This document shows, in pieces, positions 1 to 8,365 of a stretch of 21,414 nucleotides of DNA. Both the position numbers and the translations under genes were made by a program. The DNA lies in NCBI GenBank assembly GCA_009908925.1, contig JAAAOH010000114.1:1-21414 (forward strand), in the 5' to 3' direction. Every line of letters begins with the position of its first letter. Within the stretch, counting starts at the first letter, position 1. This DNA comes from Spirochaetota bacterium (GTDB lineage Bacteria > Spirochaetota > Spirochaetia > DSM-27196 > PWMO01). Under the pieces are notes generated by a model. It had not been told where the DNA came from and made no database searches. It saw only the letters and a list, made by a program, of their open reading frames with translations.

Positions 1-3000
1 TATCGGCCGGCTCATTCGGGTTCTGCATCGCCTGCGGGACGCCGGAAACACCCTCATCGTTGTCGAGCACGATCCGGAGCTCATCGAAGCGGCCGACCTT
101 GTTCTCGATCTCGGCCCCGACGCGGGTGCTGCAGGGGGCAGGATGGTGTTCTACGGGACGCCGGATGAGCTCCGCGATGCCACGGATTCGGTTACCGGAC
201 ACTATCTCCGCCGGCGCACTGTGCCGGTGCCCGCGACCGGGGACTCGGCCCGATCCGACAGTTCCCGCTCCGGCGATCCCCGCACCGCTTCGATTCTCTC
301 GGTGCGGGGTGCCGCCGAGCACAATCTGCGCTCGATCGACGTCGATATTCCCCTCGGTATGCTGGTCTGTGTGACGGGGGTCAGCGGCTCGGGCAAATCG
401 ACCCTCATGCAGGACGTCCTCTACAACGCCATTCGCATGGAAACAGGCGCGCCCGTTGAGCAGCCGGGCGCCTACGAGGCGCTTTCGGGTCTCGAGCGTA
501 TAGATGATGTGGTGATGGTCGATCAGTCACCCATTGGTAAGACGACGCGTTCGAATCCGGCAAGCTATGTGGGAGCGTTCGACGAGATACGAAAGCTCTT
601 CGCCCGCGAGCCGCTGGCGCGTGAGCGGGGCTACACCGCCGGAACGTTCAGCTTCAACTCCGGCGACGGTCGCTGCCCGACCTGCGGAGGGAACGGATTC
701 GAGCACGTGGAGATGCAGTTTCTGAGCGACGTCTACCTCCGGTGTCCCGAATGCAACGGCACCCGCTACCGCTCCGACGTGCTCGACGTGAAGCTGCTTC
801 CGCCGGAAACGGCGGGCCTCGTCGGGGACGCCACGGCCGGGGACGCCACGGCGGGCACGGCGCTGCGGTCCGGCGGCGGGCTTTCCATCGCCGACGTCCT
901 CGAGCTCACCGTGGACGAGGCGGTCGAGGTCTTTTCCTTCTCGAAGGCCGTAGCACGACGCCTGGAACCGTTACGCGGCGTGGGGCTCGGATACGTCACC
1001 CTGGGGCAGCCGGTACCCACGCTCAGCGGCGGCGAGGCTCAGCGTCTGAAGCTCGCAGGCCACCTCGCCAATGCCTCCCGGAGCTCGAAGCGCAAACAAG
1101 AATCTCTGCTCTTCCTCTTCGACGAGCCCACCACGGGCCTCCACTTCCGCGATATCGAGGTCCTCCTGCGCGCCTTCCGGCGTCTCGTGGAGGCCGGACA
1201 CTCGGTGGTCGTTATCGAGCACAATCTCGACGTGATTGCGGCGGCCGACTGGATCCTCGACCTCGGCCCCGACGGCGGCGAGGCGGGTGGCGAGCTCGTC
1301 GCCGAGGGTCCGCCGACACGCCTAATGGAGTCGGCGGACGGTCATACCGCCGAAGCCCTGCGTCGATATCTGGCACACGCCGGGGACCGTCCGGAGGATG
1401 GTGCCGGGGACCATCCCGGGGACCGGGGGACCGGACTCGCGGCGGCGGAAGTGCCGCCGGCACCTGACGGTGGAGAGATGACCATCCGCGGCGCCCGGGA
1501 GCACAACCTGAGAGACATCGACCTTACCATCCCGCGTGACGAGCTCGTCGTTATTACCGGCGTCAGCGGAAGCGGTAAGAGTACAGTCGCATTCGACATC
1601 GTCTTCGGGGAGGGGCAGCGGCGTTACCTCGAGTCCCTGAACGCCTACGCCCGTCAGTTCGTGCAACCGAGCAGCCGCCCGGACGTTGAGTCGGTTGTCG
1701 GTGTTCCGCCCACGGTGGCTATCGAGCAGCGCACGACCCGGGGTGCAAACAAGAGCACGGTTGCAACGGTTACGGAGGTCTATCATTTTCTGCGTCTACT
1801 CTTCGTGAAGCTCGGCACCCAGTACTGCCCCACATGCAGTGTACCCATCGAGCCGCAGAGCGTGGATTCGGTGACCGCCACCCTGCTCTCTCGATCTCAG
1901 CAACGTCGCGTAACGGTGCTGGCCCCGCTGGTCACCGCTCGCAAAGGGTACTACACAGACCTCGCCTCCTGGGCGGCCGGCAAGGGCTTTGACTACCTGC
2001 GTGTTGACGGTGAGCTCCTCGAGACCGCAGCCTGGCCCCGCCTCGATCGGTTCCACGAACACACTATCGAGGCCCCGGTCGGCGAGGTTTTGGTGGGCCC
2101 GGCCAACCGCGCGCGCCTCCGCGCCGTCCTCGAGCGGGCGGCAGCGCTCGGAAAGGGTGTCATCCACGTGCTCGACGGTCGTTCGCAGGAGGAGACGGTC
2201 TACTCCACGGAACGCGCGTGTCCGGTCTGCGGCCGGGGTTTCGAGGAGCTCGATCCGCGGCTGTTCTCATTCAACTCCAGACACGGGTGGTGCCCCGAGT
2301 GCAAAGGGACGGGACTCGCCGGGCATAAGTACGACGAGGATGAGGATTCACCGACCTCGGGCCCCGGGGCGGACGCCTTCAACGAGGGCGCACCCTGTAC
2401 GGCGTGCGGCGGTACACGGGTTCGTCCCGAAGCTCGCCACGTCTTCGTCCAGGATACGGGCATCTACGACGTAACGAAGCTTGCCGTGGCGAACGCACGG
2501 GAACGCATCGATTCCTTCTCTTTCACAGAGCGCGAGGGGGAAATCGCCCGTGATATTCTTGCCGAGCTCGGGGCCCGCCTCTCCTTCCTCGAGCGTGTGG
2601 GCCTCGGCTACCTCCCCCTCGACCGTGCGGCGCCGACTCTGTCGGGCGGGGAGGCCCAGCGGATCCGGCTCGCCGCTCAGCTCGGCTCCAATCTACGTGG
2701 GGTAGCCTACGTCCTCGATGAGCCCACCATCGGACTCCATGCCCGGGATAACCGCATGCTGCTCGACACCCTCCACGAGCTCAAGGCGAAGGGAAACTCG
2801 ATCCTTCTGGTCGAACACGATGAGGACACGATCCGAAGCGCGGACTACGTGATAGACCTCGGTCCGGGCGGCGGCGTCGAAGGAGGGGCCGTCGTCGCGG
2901 AGGGAACGCTGGAGAACGTTCTCGCCGCTCCCGGCTCGGTGACCGGCCGGTTTCTCGAGCGCCCGCCCGCGCACCTGCCGGTCTCTCGGCATCACGTCGA

Positions 3001-4051
3001 CAACGATACCGATCGGGTCACCGTTCGCGGGGCCACACTGCACAATCTTCGGGATATCGATGTATCGGTACCGCTCGCCCGACTGGTCTGTGTCACAGGC
3101 GTCAGCGGAAGCGGCAAGAGCACGCTCGTTCGCGATATCATGCATCGCAACCTCCGGCCGCGGCTCGGCACCACCCGGGCTACCCCGGAATGGGTCGGTT
3201 GCAGCAGCATCGACGGGTACACGCCGCTCGACTACGTGAGGGAGGTCGACCAAACACCTATCGGCAAGACCCCGCGCAGCTGCCCGGCGACCTACGTGGG
3301 CTTCTGGGACGAGGTGCGCCGCCTCTTCGCCGGACTGCCGGAATCACGGATGCGCGGCTACACTGCCGGCAGGTTCTCCTTCAATACGGCCGACGGGCGC
3401 TGCCCTGACTGCGGCGGACAGGGGTTGAAGCGGATCGAAATGAGCTTCCTTCCCGATGTCAGTGTGGTATGTGATCGCTGCGGTGGCCGGCGTTTCACAG
3501 ACGACACCCTCGAGGTGGAGTTCAAAGGTAAAAACATCGCCGATGTGCTCGACATGAGCGTGGCGGAAGCAGTCGGGTTTTTCGAGGCACACCCAGCCAT
3601 TCATCGAGCGGTCGAGATGCTGCGTGATGTAGGGCTCGGCTACCTCAAGCTCGGGCAGCAGAGTCCTACGCTCAGCGGCGGCGAGGCGCAGCGGACAAAG
3701 CTTGTGACCGAGCTCGCGAAGGCCCGGAGTGCCGCCTCCGGAAACGCCCTCTACATTCTCGATGAGCCCACCATCGGCCTGCACATGGCGGACGTCGAGC
3801 GTCTGGTCTCAGTCCTGCATCGCCTCGTCGAGGCGGGTAACACCGTCATCGTCATCGAACACAACCTCGAGGTCGTGGCCGAGGCGGACTGGGTCATCGA
3901 TCTCGGTCCAGAAGGCGGCGACGGCGGTGGCTCGATCGTCGCGGAGGGAACACCCGAGCAGATCGTCGAGGCACGCGCGCGTTCATGGACCGGCCGATTT
4001 CTCGAGCCGGTGCTTCGCCGCAGCGAGCCCGTGCACGTCGTGGAGGAATAA
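1..4051 (+). CDS. uvrA: Tandem-duplicated UvrA (excinuclease ABC subunit A), 5' end outside window
   Basis: DNA-damage recognition ATPase of nucleotide excision repair. The frame is open from base 2, so the gene enters from the left; about 1349 codons are visible. Seen in order: the end of one ABC domain (VVEHD near 60, then DLGPD); a complete second ABC domain with Walker A GVSGSGKST (377-403), zinc finger CPTC...CPEC and signature LSGGEAQR (1022-1045); a linker at about 1370-1480; then a whole second UvrA unit with Walker A at 1559 and 3098, signatures at 2639 and 3671, and its own CxxC zinc-finger pairs. The second unit keeps the region between Walker A and the first zinc finger (RKGYY...FDYLRVDGE) that in ordinary UvrA carries the UvrB-binding domain. 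An ordinary UvrA is about 940 residues with two ABC domains; this one must have four, like the roughly 1800-residue UvrA of Chlamydia (recalled). Stop is 3 bases before tatD. Confidence 0.93.
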   Translation, partial: IGRLIRVLHRLRDAGNTLIVVEHDPELIEAADLVLDLGPDAGAAGGRMVFYGTPDELRDATDSVTGHYLRRRTVPVPATGDSARSDSSRSGDPRTASILSVRGAAEHNLRSIDVDIPLGMLVCVTGVSGSGKSTLMQDVLYNAIRMETGAPVEQPGAYEALSGLERIDDVVMVDQSPIGKTTRSNPASYVGAFDEIRKLFAREPLARERGYTAGTFSFNSGDGRCPTCGGNGFEHVEMQFLSDVYLRCPECNGTRYRSDVLDVKLLPPETAGLVGDATAGDATAGTALRSGGGLSIADVLELTVDEAVEVFSFSKAVARRLEPLRGVGLGYVTLGQPVPTLSGGEAQRLKLAGHLANASRSSKRKQESLLFLFDEPTTGLHFRDIEVLLRAFRRLVEAGHSVVVIEHNLDVIAAADWILDLGPDGGEAGGELVAEGPPTRLMESADGHTAEALRRYLAHAGDRPEDGAGDHPGDRGTGLAAAEVPPAPDGGEMTIRGAREHNLRDIDLTIPRDELVVITGVSGSGKSTVAFDIVFGEGQRRYLESLNAYARQFVQPSSRPDVESVVGVPPTVAIEQRTTRGANKSTVATVTEVYHFLRLLFVKLGTQYCPTCSVPIEPQSVDSVTATLLSRSQQRRVTVLAPLVTARKGYYTDLASWAAGKGFDYLRVDGELLETAAWPRLDRFHEHTIEAPVGEVLVGPANRARLRAVLERAAALGKGVIHVLDGRSQEETVYSTERACPVCGRGFEELDPRLFSFNSRHGWCPECKGTGLAGHKYDEDEDSPTSGPGADAFNEGAPCTACGGTRVRPEARHVFVQDTGIYDVTKLAVANARERIDSFSFTEREGEIARDILAELGARLSFLERVGLGYLPLDRAAPTLSGGEAQRIRLAAQLGSNLRGVAYVLDEPTIGLHARDNRMLLDTLHELKAKGNSILLVEHDEDTIRSADYVIDLGPGGGVEGGAVVAEGTLENVLAAPGSVTGRFLERPPAHLPVSRHHVDNDTDRVTVRGATLHNLRDIDVSVPLARLVCVTGVSGSGKSTLVRDIMHRNLRPRLGTTRATPEWVGCSSIDGYTPLDYVREVDQTPIGKTPRSCPATYVGFWDEVRRLFAGLPESRMRGYTAGRFSFNTADGRCPDCGGQGLKRIEMSFLPDVSVVCDRCGGRRFTDDTLEVEFKGKNIADVLDMSVAEAVGFFEAHPAIHRAVEMLRDVGLGYLKLGQQSPTLSGGEAQRTKLVTELAKARSAASGNALYILDEPTIGLHMADVERLVSVLHRLVEAGNTVIVIEHNLEVVAEADWVIDLGPEGGDGGGSIVAEGTPEQIVEARARSWTGRFLEPVLRRSEPVHVVEE
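824..853 (+). repeat. 15-bp tandem repeat inside uvrA
   Basis: GGGGACGCCACGGCC is followed directly by GGGGACGCCACGGCG: two 15-base units differing only at the last base. It is in frame and encodes a GDATAGDATAG stretch between the zinc finger and the signature region of the second ABC domain, so copy-number change would add or remove five residues without a frameshift. Confidence 0.85.
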
Positions 4052-4054
4052 CTC

Positions 4055-4858
4055 ATGTCACGAGATCGTCCGCCGCACATCATTCCCGGCAGTGTCGATT
4101 CACACTTTCACATGCTGGTCATGGAAGACAAAGGGCTTGTGCCAGCGGAGATCCTGCACGAGTGCTTCGAGACGGGGATGGCCTACGGGCTCGATGTTTC
4201 GGTATCCCTCGAGGATTTCGCCGAACGTCGCTCCCGCCTTTCCAACTTCGATCGCGTATACCTGACGGCGGGACTGCACCCATCCAACGCCGGCAGCGTA
4301 TCCTTCGAGACACAGGAGCCGACCCTCCGGAAGGCCCTCTCGAACCGGCAGGTGGTCGCGCTGGGGGAGATCGGTCTCGACTGGTACCGCAACCGCGGCA
4401 CACCGCAAGAGCAGCGCGACCTCTTCGTCGCGCAGATCGAGCTTGCCAACGAACTCCGCCTGCCGGTGGTCGTTCACAACCGCGAGGCCACCGCCGACAT
4501 TCTCGACGTCTTCGCCGCCCACCCGCCCGCCGAGGAAAGCGTTATGCATTGCTTCTCGGCGAACGCGGACGCCGCAAAGCGCTTCCTCGACCTCGGCTTC
4601 TCGATCTCCTTCGGCGGGAACATCACCTACAAACAGTCGGAGGATATCCGAAGCGCAGCCGCCCTTACCCCCGATGACCGCATCCTCGTTGAGACGGACG
4701 CCCCCTTCCTCGCACCCCAGGCGGTTCGCGGGAAGCCCAACCACCCGGGCTTCGTGGGCTATACCTACGAGTTTCTGGCCGAGCTGCGCGGCCAGAGCGC
4801 CGATGTGCTTGCCGGCGCGGCCCGCGCGAATTTCGAACGCATCTTTCTCCGGGGCTGA
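4055..4858 (+). CDS. tatD: TatD-family metal-dependent hydrolase (DNase)
   Basis: 267-residue amidohydrolase-fold protein of the TatD family, metal-dependent nucleases of the cytoplasm linked to DNA repair and degradation. Metal-ligand motifs are all present: HxH at H17/H19 in VDSHFHM, E105 in ALGEIGLDWYR, H141 in VVVHNRE, H165 in MHCFS, D215 in ETDAPF. Length is normal (about 260). The ATG lies 3 bases after the uvrA stop and its ribosome site GGAGGAA lies inside the last uvrA codons, so the two are almost certainly cotranscribed and coupled. Pairing with uvrA suggests, but does not prove, a shared role in DNA damage. The family call is firm; the physiological substrate is not known from sequence. 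Confidence 0.93.
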   Translation: MSRDRPPHIIPGSVDSHFHMLVMEDKGLVPAEILHECFETGMAYGLDVSVSLEDFAERRSRLSNFDRVYLTAGLHPSNAGSVSFETQEPTLRKALSNRQVVALGEIGLDWYRNRGTPQEQRDLFVAQIELANELRLPVVVHNREATADILDVFAAHPPAEESVMHCFSANADAAKRFLDLGFSISFGGNITYKQSEDIRSAAALTPDDRILVETDAPFLAPQAVRGKPNHPGFVGYTYEFLAELRGQSADVLAGAARANFERIFLRG

Positions 4859-4865
4859 GAATACG

Positions 4866-4897
4866 AAAAAAGCCCGATCGCTGTGAGGCGACCGGGC
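4866..4897 (-). terminator. Rho-independent terminator of the flaA operon
   Basis: On the minus strand GCCCGGTCGC, loop CTCACA, GCGATCGGGC (4872-4897, one A:C mismatch) is followed by six T's. It lies 46 bases past the second flaA stop. On the plus strand the hairpin also follows tatD by 13 bases but has no T run, so it is a good terminator only for the minus strand, though it may slow tatD transcripts too. Confidence 0.8.
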
Positions 4898-4942
4898 CGG
4901 CTTATCAATACGTTACGCCATATCGGCGTTCGGGATACGTCC

Positions 4943-5647
4943 CTACCAGGAATCGACCATGTCGTCTGGATCCCGTGCCTCTTCGGAGAAGAGGTCGGTG
5001 AGTGCCCGCAGGTCATCGAAGTACACGTAGTAGGAACCATAGGTCTCGAGAAGGTCGGGCTCTATGACGAAACCGACGACCTCGATTCCACCCTGATTGG
5101 TGTAGTGAATATCCCGCTGGTTAATGTTCGGCGGGATGGGTACGGTAAGCTGTCTCCACCCGGAGAAGTTGAGCCGCCCCATGTGCAATACGCTCGTCTG
5201 CCCGGTGAAATCGCGCAGGACCACGTAGAGTCGGTGGTTGAAGTTGCGTCCGACCACCCACACCGAAAGCGTCTTTGCGATGCCGGGGACCGCCAGCGGC
5301 CGGTTTGCCTGCACGTAGATGCTCGTCGCCGATCGCGGGGGAAAGAACTCGGTTTTCACACCAAGGACATACTGATCCTGAATCAGCAGGCCGGCCTCTT
5401 CTTCTTCGGGGATCGGCTCCTTGTCCATGGGCGCGCCCTCGAGGCGCTGATGGGTGATAACACCCTGATCCGCGGGAACATACACGTTCCAGAAGCCCGG
5501 GTCTTCGAAGCGACTGAGAGAGACTTCCTGCAGAGCCTGCTGAGCGGTGTCGCTGCCGAGGTCACCGGCTTCCGTTTGCGCCTGCTGCGCGAAGACGGGA
5601 GTGGCGGCTATGAGGACAACTATGAAAATCAGAACGGCACGTTTCAT
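4943..5647 (-). CDS. flaA: Flagellar filament outer layer protein FlaA (second gene of pair)
   Basis: 234-residue sheath protein of the spirochaete periplasmic flagellum. Residues 1-20 form a signal peptide (KR, hydrophobic run, cleavage after PVFA), as expected for FlaA, which is exported by Sec and not by the flagellar type III system. The core SVWVVGRNFNHRLYVVLRD, then a GWRQLTVPIP segment, matches its neighbour (SVWVWGSNRQYSLEVQLRD, GWDNLNIDIP), so the two are paralogues. Both end with a YFDDLR or YFDELR motif. Its ATG overlaps the stop of the upstream flaA by one base (TAATG) with GGGGAGGG before it, indicating translational coupling. FlaA1 or FlaA2 cannot be assigned without alignment. 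Confidence 0.88.
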   Translation of the reverse strand: MKRAVLIFIVVLIAATPVFAQQAQTEAGDLGSDTAQQALQEVSLSRFEDPGFWNVYVPADQGVITHQRLEGAPMDKEPIPEEEEAGLLIQDQYVLGVKTEFFPPRSATSIYVQANRPLAVPGIAKTLSVWVVGRNFNHRLYVVLRDFTGQTSVLHMGRLNFSGWRQLTVPIPPNINQRDIHYTNQGGIEVVGFVIEPDLLETYGSYYVYFDDLRALTDLFSEEARDPDDMVDSW

Positions 5648-6405
5648 TACTCACCCTCCCCTTGGGACCACAGCTGCTCGACGTATTCGGGATCAGCAAG
5701 GCGCTCGCCGTCAAACGGTTCCTCAAACGTGTCCGTGGTAACACGCAGCTCATCGAAATACACAAAGAACTCGTTCACCCGCTCGCGGGGCGATGTCCAG
5801 AGGACAAACTTCACGATTTCGAGGCCGCGGCGTTGAGGAACGTACACGACGTCCTGCGGTATATACGTCGGGATATCGATGTTCAGGTTATCCCACCCGC
5901 GGTAGGCGATGCTACCGAACTCGAGGGTATGCACAATTCCCCGATGATCGCGCAACTGCACTTCGAGAGAGTACTGGCGGTTGCTACCCCACACCCAGAC
6001 ACTCATATCCCGAACAGTTCCCGGAATAGGTATTCCGTCGGGGACCAGCTGTCCGTCTTCACCCTCGGACGCCGGAATGACCTCTACAAAATTGTATCCC
6101 TTCCGGTTGAACGCGGCGTTGATACCCAGCGCGCGCAGCTCTCTGTCTTCGGGCTCCTCACGATAGAGAGCGGTCGGGAAAGTCCGCAGATGGTCATGGA
6201 GCACCATCCCGCTGTCGTCAACGAAGGCCTCGTTGATGAACTTGCTCCCCCGAACGATATACTGGCTCTCCTGAGGATTGTCGAAATCATCGAGAACTAC
6301 CGAGACGATGTTCGTTACGTTCCTACTCTGAGTGAAGGCAGGGACAGCGAGAAGACACAACAGTGACAGCAGTACCAGCACGTACCCGAGGCTGCCTCTT
6401 TTCAT
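5647..6405 (-). CDS. flaA: Flagellar filament outer layer protein FlaA (first gene of pair)
   Basis: 252-residue FlaA-family protein, first gene of the flaA operon. Residues 1-25 are a signal peptide ending PAFT. The central block SVWVWGSNRQYSLEVQLRD then GWDNLNIDIP aligns with the downstream paralogue; the C-terminal region has FFVYFDELRV and an acidic tail rich in E. ATG follows AAAGGAG with 6 bases of spacing. It is read from a perfect sigma-70 consensus promoter about 50 bases upstream. Two adjacent flaA genes also occur in treponemes and leptospires (recalled), so a pair of sheath proteins is normal in this phylum. Having both behind the housekeeping promoter fits FlaA being expressed independently of the late flagellar sigma factor. 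Confidence 0.88.
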   Translation of the reverse strand: MKRGSLGYVLVLLSLLCLLAVPAFTQSRNVTNIVSVVLDDFDNPQESQYIVRGSKFINEAFVDDSGMVLHDHLRTFPTALYREEPEDRELRALGINAAFNRKGYNFVEVIPASEGEDGQLVPDGIPIPGTVRDMSVWVWGSNRQYSLEVQLRDHRGIVHTLEFGSIAYRGWDNLNIDIPTYIPQDVVYVPQRRGLEIVKFVLWTSPRERVNEFFVYFDELRVTTDTFEEPFDGERLADPEYVEQLWSQGEGE

Positions 6406-6457
6406 TACTCAGCTCCTTTTTTCTTTGGTCGCTGAACGCTCCGTAAAAGCATTTCCG

Positions 6458-6486
6458 ATTATATTTCCGGGCCTACCCTTTGTCAA
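6458..6486 (-). promoter_or_regulatory. Perfect consensus sigma-70 promoter for the flaA pair
   Basis: Minus strand reads TTGACA (6486-6481), 17 bases, TATAAT (6463-6458): both hexamers identical to consensus and ideal spacing. The start point would be near 6451, giving a leader of about 45 bases to the flaA ATG at 6405. The rest of the gap to the lipoprotein gene (6487-6601) holds no gene or clear terminator. Confidence 0.85.
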
Positions 6487-6601
6487 ACAGTTTGAAGCTC
6501 TCCAATTTCCCAAAGGGCACCCCTGTTTCCACAATCGGCAGCTTCTCACATACCGTTTAACTGTGCGACCCGATTACCGCTCCATCATACCATCTATTGT
6601 C

Positions 6602-7534
6602 CTATGGTACACGATCATTGCGTCCGACGTCACGGTCTACAAGCTGCGCATCTACAATAATCGTACCCCGTCTGCCCGAAAGAAAGGATTCGACCGCGGC
6701 GGCGTAGTCCCGCTCTATGCTGTAGGAGACAAAGCTGTCGTACGCGGCGGCCGGTCCAAGGTCCTCAGTCGCCACCGGCGGCGGCGTCGTGCCCATACCG
6801 CGGATCTCCTCGAAGACAAGCCGGTTCTGCGACCCGAGGAAAGCCGCGACGAGCTCCACGTCGGGCGAGCGCACCCGAAAGAGCTCCTCACGGACCGCGG
6901 AGTCGTCGGGCGGACTCTCGAAGACGACGAACCGCGTACTCTCGGCGCCGTTGCCGAGACCGTCCCGAAACGCATCGAGCTCCGCCCGCCGGGCCGGCGT
7001 GTCACTCCGAAAGTAGGCAACGATGGAGTTCCCACCGACGCGCCTGCCGAGCTCTGCAAAGGCCGGAACGCGGTTGTAGACGGCCCGTGAGACCGTGTCA
7101 TCGGTGTTACCATCGGCATCGGCGGATGCTTCGCCGGCGGGGGAAACCGCGATATCCGCGCCGGTCAGGTCGTCCGGCCCCCCGAGCAGGAGAACCTGCG
7201 GGCCACCCCCATCCCGCGAACCGTCCGACGAGGAAACGAGCCCGGAGAGCAGAGGCGAGAGCACCGTCGGTTGCCCGGGATCCACGCGCGCGAGAGCCGC
7301 ATCCACGGCCTCCCGCCCCGAAGGAACGGCACCGAGCGCTACCGTCCGCAGCTCGAAGCCCGCTTCCCCGGCGGCCGTTTCGAAGCGACGGACTTCCTCT
7401 TGCTCCGAGAGGTAGAGCTCGGCGAAAACGGGATCACTGATGAGTGTGGTGGAGGGCGTACAGGCGGAGAGAATGGTGACCGCAGCCGCGAGGGCCACCA
7501 GGCGCACTGTCCGGAGAGCCGGCGGATCAGGCAT
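6602..7534 (-). CDS. Lipoprotein, periplasmic-binding-protein-like, function unknown
   Basis: 310 residues. The N-terminus is a lipoprotein signal: RTVRLVALAAAVTILSAC with lipobox LSAC, lipidated Cys25. The mature part alternates predicted strands and helices in a way that resembles type-1 periplasmic binding proteins of the BMP class (VVFESPPDD, VELVAAFLGSQNRLVFEEI, GTIIVDAQLV), but no signature motif proves this. There is an Asp/Gly/Ser-rich stretch around residues 100-145. The ATG lies 8 bases inside the end of the upstream membrane protein gene, so they are translationally coupled and probably work together at the envelope. No ABC-transporter ATPase or ordinary permease is adjacent. I do not recognise the specific family. 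Confidence 0.72.
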   Translation of the reverse strand: MPDPPALRTVRLVALAAAVTILSACTPSTTLISDPVFAELYLSEQEEVRRFETAAGEAGFELRTVALGAVPSGREAVDAALARVDPGQPTVLSPLLSGLVSSSDGSRDGGGPQVLLLGGPDDLTGADIAVSPAGEASADADGNTDDTVSRAVYNRVPAFAELGRRVGGNSIVAYFRSDTPARRAELDAFRDGLGNGAESTRFVVFESPPDDSAVREELFRVRSPDVELVAAFLGSQNRLVFEEIRGMGTTPPPVATEDLGPAAAYDSFVSYSIERDYAAAVESFLSGRRGTIIVDAQLVDRDVGRNDRVP

Positions 7535-8318
7535 CGGGAGCGGCGTGTTCGGATATTTCAGTCACCGGGCGGTCGCGGTCGGGCTCGCCGTCGCCGCCGT
7601 TTCCAGTTGCTCCGTCGTCAATGGGCTCGTAGGAGGCTCGCCGGTCCCCCCTCCGGGCGTTCCAGGAGAACGCCTGTGTGCGCCGGGGATAGTAGCTGCC
7701 AAGCAGAAGGACGTGCATGAGAGCCGCGAGGGCGACGAGGAGGGCGGTCGCCAGATACGCGAGCAGGGCGTAGTTCAGGTGATCGAGCAGTGCGGCGCCG
7801 GCAAATGCGGCCGGCAGCAGTACCGCGCCGGAACCGAGGAGCAGACGCAGCGGCCGAGGTTCGCGTGATGCGGCCCCGATGAGGGCCGGCACCGCCGCAA
7901 TCAGTCCAATGCGAAGAGTCGGAAGCAGGAAGGCAACATACGGACTGTAGTAGTGCGGGATGCGAAGCACGTCCATCAGGGACTGTACGAAATAGACACC
8001 TGCGAGAAACGCCGCCAGTGCAATGACGGCCACGTGCCCCCGCTCCCGCCAGATGCGACGCTCGAACAGAAAAAAGAGAGCGACACCCGGAAGCAGCGGG
8101 TGCAGCATACGCAGGGTGAGCTCGCGTAGATAAAGCCCGCCCGGAGTATAGGCAGGTTCCACTACCGTACCGAGTGCCCACCACAGCGCCAGCATCGGGA
8201 CCGCCGAGAGCACGCCGTGAAAAAACATCACGGCGGACGGACCCGGATGGGTGACGCGATAGAACAGGCAGAGCGTCAGGGTAAAGAGTGGAGCCGAGGC
8301 TACGAGGTAAAGGAGCAT
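7527..8318 (-). CDS. Multi-pass (about seven-helix) membrane protein, function unknown
   Basis: About 263 residues from an ATG at 8318 (MLLYLVASAPLF...). Hydrophobic segments number about seven: the N-terminus, SAVMFFHGVLSAVPMLALWW, LLPGVALFFLF, VAVIALAAFLAGVYFV, FLLPTLRIGLIAAVPALI, a Leu/Ala-rich span, and YALLAYLATALLVALAALMH. The last about 60 residues are polar and charged (RRGDRRASYEPIDDG...). The frame stays open upstream to a TTG at 8357, which would add 13 residues (QRGPYSANLATT); neither start has a convincing ribosome site, and I prefer the ATG because it opens directly into the first helix. Its end overlaps the lipoprotein start. No recognised family motif. Confidence 0.7.
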   Translation of the reverse strand: MLLYLVASAPLFTLTLCLFYRVTHPGPSAVMFFHGVLSAVPMLALWWALGTVVEPAYTPGGLYLRELTLRMLHPLLPGVALFFLFERRIWRERGHVAVIALAAFLAGVYFVQSLMDVLRIPHYYSPYVAFLLPTLRIGLIAAVPALIGAASREPRPLRLLLGSGAVLLPAAFAGAALLDHLNYALLAYLATALLVALAALMHVLLLGSYYPRRTQAFSWNARRGDRRASYEPIDDGATGNGGDGEPDRDRPVTEISEHAAPDA

Positions 8319-8365
8319 AGTTGTCGCAAGGTTAGCACTATAGGGGCCCCGTTGCAATCATATGA

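Noticed and set aside
1380..1430. GGGGACC-rich stretch in uvrA as a mobile or regulatory repeat
   Set aside because: It is in frame and encodes a flexible Gly/Asp/Pro linker between the two UvrA units; repeats are short and irregular.
742..1467. Long Arg/Gly-rich open frame inside uvrA
   Set aside because: Composition is typical of a GC-rich shadow frame, and it fully overlaps well-conserved UvrA domains.
5662..6366. 234-codon plus-strand open frame opposite the first flaA
   Set aside because: It mirrors the flaA gene on the other strand; flaA has signal peptide, family motifs, ribosome site and promoter.
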